Shown piece after piece: positions 57,587 to 64,000 of a DNA stretch of 64,000 nt. The DNA is from Marinobacter halophilus. Its GTDB lineage: Bacteria > Pseudomonadota > Gammaproteobacteria > Pseudomonadales > Oleiphilaceae. The stretch lies in NCBI RefSeq assembly GCF_003007685.1, contig NZ_PXNN01000009.1, positions 62,001 to 126,000 on the forward strand, written 5' to 3'. The translations under genes were made by a program, and so were the position numbers. Each line of letters begins with the position of its first letter. Positions within the stretch are counted from its first letter, which is position 1. The notes beneath the pieces were generated by a model. It did no database searches. It had not been told where the DNA came from and saw nothing but the letters and a program-made list of their open reading frames with translations.

Positions 57587-57655
57587 ATTAGCGCAAACGG
57601 GGTATCATTGCTCCCCATTGTCTCTGACCATTTACCGACGAGAACGGGAAACCTT

Positions 57656-58720
57656 ATGACTGAGTTGAAGAATGACCGCTTCCTGCGCGCCCTGATGCGC
57701 CAGCCTGTGGACCGCACCCCGGTGTGGATGATGCGCCAGGCCGGCCGTTATCTGCCGGAGTACCGGGCCACCCGGGCCCAGGCCGGTGACTTTCTCAGTC
57801 TTTGCAAGAACACCCCGTTAGCCTGCGAGGTTACGCTGCAGCCTCTGGAACGCTACCCTCTGGACGCAGCCATTCTATTCTCCGACATCCTGACCATTCC
57901 GGATGCTTTGGGTCTGGGCCTGTATTTCGAAACCGGCGAAGGCCCGAAATTCCGCAAGGTGATCCGATCCGAGGCGGACGTAGACGCTTTGCCGAAAATG
58001 AACGCCGAGTCGGATCTGGATTACGTGATGAACGCGGTTTCCACCATCCGTCGGGAGCTGAACGGGCGGGTGCCGCTCATCGGGTTTTCCGGCAGCCCCT
58101 GGACCCTGGCCACCTACATGATCGAAGGTGGCTCGTCAAAGACCTTCTCGGAAGCCAAGAAGCTGATGTACGGCCAGCCGGAGGTGATGCACCGGTTGCT
58201 GGATCATCTGGCGGATGCGGTCATTGATTACCTGAACGGTCAGATCAAGGCCGGTGCCCAGGCGGTGCAGATTTTTGATACCTGGGGTGGTGTGTTGACC
58301 GGGTGGGCTTACGAGGAGTTCTCCCTGCGCTATATGAAAAAGATCGTGGCGGGACTGATTCGCGAAGCCGAGGGTCGGCGGGTGCCGGTGGTTCTGTTCA
58401 CCAAGAACGGTGGTCAGTGGTTGGAGTCCATTGCCGATTCCGGTTGCGATGCGGTGGGTCTGGACTGGACCACGGATATCGGCAATGCGCGCGCCCGTGT
58501 CGGTGACAAGGTGGCGTTGCAGGGCAACATGGACCCGGCGATGCTGTACGCACCGAAGGCGCGGATTCGCGAGGAAGTGGCGGATATTCTGAAGCGCTAC
58601 GGTTCTGGCCCCGGGCACATTTTCAACCTTGGCCATGGCATTACGCCGGATGTGGACCCGGAGCATGCGGGCGCCTTCATCGAGGCGGTTGTTGAGCTTA
58701 GCGGGCAGTATCACCAGTGA
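57656..58720 (+). CDS. hemE: Uroporphyrinogen decarboxylase
   Basis: The 354-residue enzyme decarboxylates uroporphyrinogen III to coproporphyrinogen III in haem synthesis. Motifs are [62 protein letters not shown], and [17 protein letters not shown]. The frame is open to 57545, but the conserved [13 protein letters not shown] starts at 57656. It is separated from gltD by a terminator and followed by a long-hairpin repeat. Confidence 0.97.
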   Translation: MTELKNDRFLRALMRQPVDRTPVWMMRQAGRYLPEYRATRAQAGDFLSLCKNTPLACEVTLQPLERYPLDAAILFSDILTIPDALGLGLYFETGEGPKFRKVIRSEADVDALPKMNAESDLDYVMNAVSTIRRELNGRVPLIGFSGSPWTLATYMIEGGSSKTFSEAKKLMYGQPEVMHRLLDHLADAVIDYLNGQIKAGAQAVQIFDTWGGVLTGWAYEEFSLRYMKKIVAGLIREAEGRRVPVVLFTKNGGQWLESIADSGCDAVGLDWTTDIGNARARVGDKVALQGNMDPAMLYAPKARIREEVADILKRYGSGPGHIFNLGHGITPDVDPEHAGAFIEAVVELSGQYHQ

Positions 58721-58770
58721 TCTGAGTTTGGGAGATGGCCGTTCTTTGGTGGCCTGCGAGTTCGGTGTTC

Positions 58771-58880
58771 GCGGGCTGGTGGGACGGCCTCCGAAAAAAC
58801 GCTACGAGCTCATCCCTGAGCGCTTCGCTCCGGCCATCCCTGGCCTCCGAGATTTTTCGGAGGCCGTCCCACTAGCCCGC
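58771..58880 (+). repeat. Long-hairpin repeat, copy B (hemE-PilZ gene)
   Basis: 28-bp arms (58771-58798 and 58853-58880) pair perfectly except for one G-T, which still pairs as a G-U wobble in RNA. The arm ends GGCCTCCGAAAAA. The 54-nt core reads ACGCTACGAGC, then GCTCATCCCTGAGC (first mini-hairpin), CGCTTCGCTCC, and GGCCATCCCTGGCC (second mini-hairpin), ending TCCGAGA. It is the fullest example of the family. Confidence 0.88.
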
Positions 58881-59012
58881 TTATGAATCCTCTGGAAATA
58901 TCCTTCCCCTCTATGCCGTATCCGCTTATGTGCGGCGACCTAATGACTGGCTTCATGTTTGTGTCCGGTCTATAGTCATAGAGAGTTGTGACCTTCGATC
59001 TGGAGCTGTCCC

Positions 59013-59381
59013 TTGGCCACCAAAACATCTGAAAAACGCCGTTTCCACCGGATCAATTTTGACGCACCTTGTGAGCTGCACTGTCAGGATCAAGTGTGGT
59101 CGACGGAGGTGTTGGATATTTCTCTGAAAGGCGTTCTGGTTCAGCGACCGGACGGCTGGGCTGTTCCGTTAAACAAGCCTTGCGAGCTGGTGGTGCACCT
59201 GAACGAGCGTGAAGCTGCGATTGTTATGGCGGTGGAGCTAAAGCACGTCGAGGATCAGCGTCTGGGGTTTCGGTGTCAGTACATTGATCTTGAAAGCGCC
59301 ACGCATCTGAAGCGTTTGGTGGAGTTGAACTTAGGCGATCAGGCTTTGTTGGAGCGAGAACTTGCTCATTTGATTGATTGA
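59013..59381 (+). CDS. PilZ-domain protein
   Basis: The 122-residue cytoplasmic protein is a single PilZ domain. It has the c-di-GMP-binding RRFHR (RxxxR-type) at the N-terminus followed by NFDAPCELH, then the second motif region LDISLKGVLVQRP (D/NxSxxG) and a beta barrel to about residue 95, with a short acidic C-terminus. It probably binds c-di-GMP and controls motility or surface polysaccharide; its target is unknown. The start is a TTG at 59013 with GGAG seven bases upstream, before ATKTSEKRRFHR. It is flanked on both sides by long-hairpin repeats in opposite orientation. Confidence 0.88.
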   Translation: MATKTSEKRRFHRINFDAPCELHCQDQVWSTEVLDISLKGVLVQRPDGWAVPLNKPCELVVHLNEREAAIVMAVELKHVEDQRLGFRCQYIDLESATHLKRLVELNLGDQALLERELAHLID

Positions 59382-59410
59382 GTTTGTGGCGGACAATTCC
59401 AAAGGCTGGG

Positions 59411-59498
59411 TGGCTATTGCTGGGACTTCCTTCCAAAAATCTCGGAGGCCATGGATGTGCTCGTAGCGTTTTTTGGAAGGAAGTCCCAGCAATAGCCA
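59411..59498 (-). repeat. Long-hairpin repeat, copy C (PilZ gene-radA)
   Basis: Perfect 29-bp arms (59411-59439 and 59470-59498; arm end CTTCCTTCCAAAAA). The core is only 30 nt and, read on the minus strand, is CGCTACGAGCACATCC followed by ATGGCCTCCGAGA. It equals the copy B core with one CATCC-to-CATCC unit deleted. Its orientation is opposite to copies A and B. Confidence 0.88.
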
Positions 59499-59531
59499 TA
59501 TGCACCGCAGCGAGCAAGCTAGAGAGGAACC

Positions 59532-60914
59532 CTAAAGCTCCTCCAAAGCCGAAAGCGCATCCGAAAGTTTGGTCACCGGTATCACCTTCATGCCCTCCAC
59601 CGGTTTGCGGGGCGCGTTGGCTTTGGGTACGAGAGCTCGTGTGAAGCCGTGTTTTGAGGCTTCGTAAATGCGTTCCTGGCCGCTGGGTACCGGGCGGATT
59701 TCGCCGGACAGGCCGACTTCGCCGAAAATCACCAGATCCTGGGGCAGGGCGCGGTTGCGGAAGGAGGACACGACGGCGGCCAGCAGGGCCAAGTCAGCGC
59801 TGGTTTCGTTGACTTTGACGCCACCGACCACGTTCACGAACACATCCTGATCGGCCACGTGCAGGCCGCCGTGGCGGTGCAGCACGGCCAGCAGCATCGC
59901 CAGGCGGTTCTGGTCCAGGCCAACGGCGACCCGCCTTGGGTAACTGCCCTGGGCCATATCGACCAAGGCCTGGATCTCCACCAGCATCGGCCTTGTGCCT
60001 TCCCACACCACCATCACCACACTGCCTGGCGCAGCTTCTTCGCCGCGGTTCAGGAAGATGGCGCTGGGGTTTTTCACTTCCTTCAGGCCCTGCTCCAGCA
60101 TCGCAAACACGCCCAGCTCGTTGACGGCACCGAAGCGGTTCTTGATGCCGCGAAGGGTGCGGTAGCGGCTGTCGCTGGAGCCTTCGAGCAGGATTGAGCA
60201 GTCAATCATGTGCTCAAGTACTTTCGGGCCGGCCAGGCTGCCGTCTTTGGTGACGTGGCCGACCAGAAACAGAATGGTGCCGGTCTGTTTGGCAAAGCGG
60301 GTCAGATAAGCAGCGCTCTCACGCACTTGTGAGACCGAACCTGGCGCGGATTCGATCTCAGCCACGTGCATTACCTGAATGCTGTCCACCACCAGAATCC
60401 GGGGTTTTTCGGCTTCGGCCACCTGCATTACGCGTTCCACGCTGGTTTCCGAGAGCATTTTCAGGTCTTTGGTGGGCAAGCCCAGGCGCTTGGCGCGCAT
60501 GGCCACCTGTTGCAGGGATTCCTCACCGGTGACGTACAGGGCAGGGTGCTGGGCGGCCAGCTGGCACACGGCCTGGAGCAGCAAGGTACTCTTACCGGCG
60601 CCCGGATGGCCGCCCATCAACACCGCCGAGCCTTCGATCAGGCCGCCACCCAGCACCCGGTCGAACTCCTGCATGCCGGTGCTGATGCGGGACTGTTCGG
60701 CTAGGCTGACTTGGTCCAGGCTTTTCACTTCCGACAGGCTGCCGGCGTAACCCTCGAAACGGATGCCGCGGACGCCTTTGCTGCTGTTGCCGCCGGAGAC
60801 GCCGCGCACTTCGCTGACGGTGTTCCAGGCCTGGCAGGCCGTGCACTGGCCCTGCCATTTGGAATAGTCTGCGCCGCATTCGGTACAGACGAAGGCGGTT
60901 TTGGGTTTTGCCAT
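59532..60914 (-). CDS. radA: DNA repair protein RadA
   Basis: This 460-residue RecA-like branch-migration ATPase has an N-terminal C4 zinc finger (FVCTECGADYSKWQGQCTACQAW), Walker A GGHPGAGKSTLLLQ, Walker B RILVVDSIQ, the RadA-specific KNRFGAVNELGVF (KNRFG) and a C-terminal Lon-protease-like domain (DLALLAAVVSSFRN, FGEVGLSGEIRPV) lacking peptidase residues. It acts in recombination intermediate processing. Its ATG overlaps the ettA stop by one base (TAATG), so the two form an operon. Confidence 0.96.
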   Translation of the reverse strand: MAKPKTAFVCTECGADYSKWQGQCTACQAWNTVSEVRGVSGGNSSKGVRGIRFEGYAGSLSEVKSLDQVSLAEQSRISTGMQEFDRVLGGGLIEGSAVLMGGHPGAGKSTLLLQAVCQLAAQHPALYVTGEESLQQVAMRAKRLGLPTKDLKMLSETSVERVMQVAEAEKPRILVVDSIQVMHVAEIESAPGSVSQVRESAAYLTRFAKQTGTILFLVGHVTKDGSLAGPKVLEHMIDCSILLEGSSDSRYRTLRGIKNRFGAVNELGVFAMLEQGLKEVKNPSAIFLNRGEEAAPGSVVMVVWEGTRPMLVEIQALVDMAQGSYPRRVAVGLDQNRLAMLLAVLHRHGGLHVADQDVFVNVVGGVKVNETSADLALLAAVVSSFRNRALPQDLVIFGEVGLSGEIRPVPSGQERIYEASKHGFTRALVPKANAPRKPVEGMKVIPVTKLSDALSALEEL

Positions 60915-62575
60915 TACGCCAGCTTCTTGTACTTCATGCGCCTGGGCTGCATGGCAGACTCCCCTTTGCGCTTCTTGAAGTCAGCATCGTAGTCGGTGAA
61001 GTTACCTTCAAAATACACTACCTCGCCGTCATCCTCGAACGCCAGAATGTGGCTGGCGACACGGTCCAGAAACCAGCGATCGTGCGAGATCACCAGGGCC
61101 GAGCCTGGGAAATTCAACAGCGCTTCTTCCAGCGCGCGCAGGGTTTCCACGTCCAGATCGTTGGTGGGTTCGTCCAGCAGCAGTACGTTGCCGCCCTGTT
61201 TCAGCAGCTTGGCCAGGTGCAGGCGGTTACGCTCACCACCGGACAGGTCGCCCACCCGCTTCTGCTGGTCGGTGCCCTTGAAGTTGAAGCGGCCGACATA
61301 AGCACGGGACGGCGTCTCGTAGTTGCCCACCTTGATGATGTCGTTGCCGTCGGACAATTCTTCCCACACGGTTTTGCTGCCGTCCAGGTCGCGCATCTGA
61401 TCGACGTAGGCCAGTTCCACGGTTTCACCCACGGTGATGGTGCCGGAATTTGGCTGATCCATGCCCGCGATCATCTTGAATAGCGTGGATTTACCGGCAC
61501 CGTTACCACCAATGATGCCGACAATGGCGCCGGGCGGAACGCTGAACGAGACGTTTTCGTACAGCAGGCGGTCGTCGAAAGCCTTACTGATGCCTTCGAC
61601 TTCGATCACCTTGCCGCCCAGGCGAGGCCCGGGTGGGATGTACAGCTCGTTGGTTTCGTTGCGCTTCTGGAACTCCTGGGAGCTCATCTCCTCGAAGCGG
61701 GCCAGGCGGGCCTTGCTCTTGGACTGGCGGCCCTTGGCGTTGGAGCGTACCCACTCGAGCTCCTGCTTGATGGCCTTCTGGTGTGTGGCCTCCTGCTTGG
61801 ACTCCATTTCCAGGCGCTTTTCTTTGTTCTCCAGCCACTGGCTGTAGTTGCCTTCGAACGGAATGCCGTGGCCACGGTCCAGCTCGAGAATCCAGCCGGC
61901 AACGTTATCCAGGAAATAACGGTCGTGGGTGATGGCGACCACGGTGCCGTCGTAATCGTGCAGAAAGCGCTCAAGCCAGGCCACGGATTCTGCATCCAGG
62001 TGGTTGGTAGGCTCGTCCAGCAGCAGCATGTCAGGGCCGGACAACAGCAGGCGGCACAGCGCAACCCGGCGGCGTTCACCGCCCGAAAGGATTTTGACTT
62101 TCTGGTCCCAGGCCGGGAGGCGCAGAGCGTCGGCAGCCACCTCCATCTTACGTTCGATGTCATGACCATCGGTGGCCTGCACTACCGCTTCCAGCTCCCC
62201 TTGCTTCTTGGCGAGGGCGTCGAAGTCGGCATCCGGTTCGGCGTAAGCGGCGTACACTTGGTCAAGTTCAGCAAGGGCGTTGTGGACGTGGGCAACGGAC
62301 TCGTCCACGATTTCCTTGACGGTTTTTTCCTCGTCCAGCTCTGGTTCCTGGGGCAGGTAGCCCACGTTGATGCCGGGTTGTGGACGGGCTTCGCCGATGT
62401 AATCCTGGTCTACACCCGCCATAATGCGGAGGAGGGTGGACTTACCCGAGCCGTTAAGGCCCAGCACGCCGATCTTGGCGCCCGGGAAGAAGCTCAGGGA
62501 AATGTCTTTCAGGATCTCCCGCTTGGGTGGAACCACCTTGCCTACGCGGTTCATGGTGTATACGTACTGGGCCAT
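60914..62575 (-). CDS. ettA: Energy-dependent translational throttle protein EttA
   Basis: The 553-residue ABC-F protein binds the ribosomal E site and gates the first elongation step by ADP/ATP ratio. It has two ABC cassettes: Walker A GLNGSGKSTLLR with signature LSGGERRRVALCR, and GGNGAGKSTLFK with LSGGERNRLHLAK. The arm insert follows the first cassette, with the charged P-site linker ENKEKRLEMESKQEATHQKAIKQELEWV between them. The start MAQYVYTMNRVGK at 62575 has AAGGA upstream; the open frame to 62623 is not conserved. It is cotranscribed with radA. Confidence 0.96.
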   Translation of the reverse strand: MAQYVYTMNRVGKVVPPKREILKDISLSFFPGAKIGVLGLNGSGKSTLLRIMAGVDQDYIGEARPQPGINVGYLPQEPELDEEKTVKEIVDESVAHVHNALAELDQVYAAYAEPDADFDALAKKQGELEAVVQATDGHDIERKMEVAADALRLPAWDQKVKILSGGERRRVALCRLLLSGPDMLLLDEPTNHLDAESVAWLERFLHDYDGTVVAITHDRYFLDNVAGWILELDRGHGIPFEGNYSQWLENKEKRLEMESKQEATHQKAIKQELEWVRSNAKGRQSKSKARLARFEEMSSQEFQKRNETNELYIPPGPRLGGKVIEVEGISKAFDDRLLYENVSFSVPPGAIVGIIGGNGAGKSTLFKMIAGMDQPNSGTITVGETVELAYVDQMRDLDGSKTVWEELSDGNDIIKVGNYETPSRAYVGRFNFKGTDQQKRVGDLSGGERNRLHLAKLLKQGGNVLLLDEPTNDLDVETLRALEEALLNFPGSALVISHDRWFLDRVASHILAFEDDGEVVYFEGNFTDYDADFKKRKGESAMQPRRMKYKKLA

Positions 62576-62970
62576 ATTGGCAGAATCCTTATCCGAAATT
62601 CGCGTCGAAAACACAGAAAACACGACAGGTGCCGGGCCAAGGGCTTCGGGGTGGGCGATCCGGGATCCTCAAAAACAGGGATGTTTTTGCGGAGCGTACA
62701 GGGACGTATTCACAGTGTATCCCGGAACGCCCACCCCGAAGGCCGCCACTGCCAAGGCGACACCTTTGAACGTTGATCGGCTAAGGTATCTAAACCGGTC
62801 AGCGATAGCAATTGAGCGAAATCCCGCACAGCTGCCGTGTCGGTATGTGCGGACGCATAAAGGATGATTTTTGACCCGCTTTCGCGATAGAATAGCGGCC
62901 CAATTTTTCAGGGGTTCCGACGCGCCCAAAGGCGGGTCGGGCCAGCCATTCAGACAGGGGCAGCACACTG
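62576..62970. other. Divergent ettA/glyA intergenic region with repeat copy D
   Basis: 395 bp without a gene. The left half contains the long-hairpin repeat copy D (62641-62744), and the right half should hold the glyA promoter. I could not identify boxes or a riboswitch with confidence. No small ORF with a good ribosome-binding site was seen. Confidence 0.6.
62641..62744 (-). repeat. Long-hairpin repeat, copy D (ettA-glyA)
   Basis: 26-bp arms (62641-62666 and 62719-62744) match at 24 of 26 positions. Read on the minus strand the core starts ACACTGTGAATACGTCCC, then TGTACGCTCCG, closely matching copy A, and continues with a different second mini-hairpin, CAAAAACATCCCTGTTTTTG. It lies in a divergent promoter region, unlike the other copies. 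Confidence 0.8.
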
Positions 62971-64000
62971 ATGTTTAATCGTGATATGAAAATCGCCGGT
63001 TTCGATGATGAACTGTGGAGTGCCATGCAGGCGGAAGAAAAACGCCAGGAAGCGCACATCGAACTGATTGCATCCGAGAATTACACCAGCCCTCGGGTGA
63101 TGGAAGCCCAGGGCAGTGTGCTGACCAACAAATACGCGGAAGGCTATCCCGGCAAGCGCTACTACGGTGGCTGCGAGTTTGTCGACATTGCCGAGCAGCT
63201 GGCCATTGATCGCGCCAAAGAGCTGTTTGGCGCTGCTTACGCTAACGTGCAACCGCACTCCGGTTCCCAGGCCAACTCTGCCGTGTTCATGGCGCTGTTG
63301 AAGCCTGGCGATACCGTGTTGGGCATGAGCCTGGCTCATGGTGGCCACCTGACCCACGGTGCCAGCGTAAATTTTTCCGGCAAAATCTACAGCGCGGTCC
63401 AGTATGGCCTGAATCCGGAAACCGGTCTGATTGATTACGATGAAATCGAAGCCCTGGCGCTTGAGCACAAGCCCAAGATGATCATTGCCGGCTTCTCTGC
63501 CTACTCTCAGGAACTGGATTTCGCCCGTTTCCGGGCCATTGCCGATAAAGTCGATGCTTACCTGTTTGTCGACATGGCGCACGTGGCTGGCCTGGTGGCC
63601 GCAGGCGTTTACCCGGACCCGATTCCCCACGCACACGTGGTAGCCACGACAACCCACAAGACCCTGCGCGGTCCCCGTGGCGGCCTGATTCTGGCATGTG
63701 ATGACGAAGGCCTGCACAAGAAACTGAATTCGGCGGTATTCCCCGGCGGTCAGGGCGGCCCTTTGATGCACGTGATCGCCGCCAAAGCCATCTGCTTTAA
63801 AGAAGCTATGAGCGATGAGTTCAAAGTTTATCAGAAGCAGGTGGTTAAGAACGCTGCGGCAATGGCTGAAGTGTTCATCGAGCGTGGTTTTGACGTGGTT
63901 TCCGGTGGTACCAAGAATCATCTATTCCTGGTCAGCCTGATCAAGCAAGACATCACTGGCAAAGATGCGGATGCCGCGCTGGGCAAAGCCCACATCACTG
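62971..64000 (+). CDS. glyA: Serine hydroxymethyltransferase (3' end outside the window)
   Basis: The first 343 residues of a PLP enzyme that converts serine and tetrahydrofolate to glycine and methylene-THF. It has [62 protein letters not shown] and the PLP lysine in [13 protein letters not shown]. It begins at ATG 62971 and is cut by the right edge. It is divergent from ettA. Glycine made here feeds the glycine cleavage system, whose H protein is encoded at 22724. Confidence 0.97.
   Translation, partial: MFNRDMKIAGFDDELWSAMQAEEKRQEAHIELIASENYTSPRVMEAQGSVLTNKYAEGYPGKRYYGGCEFVDIAEQLAIDRAKELFGAAYANVQPHSGSQANSAVFMALLKPGDTVLGMSLAHGGHLTHGASVNFSGKIYSAVQYGLNPETGLIDYDEIEALALEHKPKMIIAGFSAYSQELDFARFRAIADKVDAYLFVDMAHVAGLVAAGVYPDPIPHAHVVATTTHKTLRGPRGGLILACDDEGLHKKLNSAVFPGGQGGPLMHVIAAKAICFKEAMSDEFKVYQKQVVKNAAAMAEVFIERGFDVVSGGTKNHLFLVSLIKQDITGKDADAALGKAHIT

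Overview
The window is chromosomal DNA of a marine gammaproteobacterium, most likely Marinobacter or a close relative. The evidence is moderate-to-high GC, dense and mostly single-copy housekeeping genes, and gene blocks arranged as in Pseudomonas: hslVU-SPOR-argS-priA-rpmE-malic enzyme-ponA, then divergent pilMNOPQ-aroK-aroB-damX-like-gltBD-hemE. The genus is inferred from gene content and order; no database search was possible. No rRNA, tRNA, CRISPR array, prophage or intact insertion sequence was seen.

Layout. 1-10.6 kb is a cell-surface polysaccharide/LPS region: seven glycosyltransferase-type genes (two of them tandem paralogues), an ELM1-like protein, a bifunctional GDP-mannose enzyme, an LpxL-type acyltransferase and waaA. 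10.6-16.5 kb holds tolC, thiC behind a TPP riboswitch, and nudF-yqiB-cpdA. 16.6-19.3 kb is an accessory insert: a DUF2235 (Tle1-like) lipase with a DUF2931 lipoprotein, resembling a type VI secretion effector/immunity pair. 19.4-24.5 kb carries metE/metR (divergent), gcvH and rlmI. 24.5-29.6 kb has a HAD phosphatase, rppH, ptsP and a patatin-like protein lacking the nucleophilic serine. 29.6-43 kb runs mainly on the minus strand: hslU, hslV, a SPOR protein, argS, an Ig-like lipoprotein, priA and ponA, with rpmE and a malic enzyme on the plus strand. 43-58.7 kb is the type IV pilus assembly operon followed by shikimate, SPOR/AAA, glutamate synthase and haem genes. 58.7-64 kb has a PilZ protein, ettA-radA, and glyA running off the right end.

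The most unusual non-coding signal is a family of four long-hairpin repeats (about 23141-23241, 58771-58880, 59411-59498, 62641-62744). Each has near-perfect arms of 24-29 bp that differ between copies but pair within a copy. Each encloses a related core built around one or two CATCC(A/C)TG mini-hairpins, which looks like a three-way-junction fold. Two copies in opposite orientation flank the PilZ gene. A second, simpler palindrome (GGGGTCTGACCCC and its complement) occurs twice. Terminators of the bidirectional hairpin/T-tract type close most operons.
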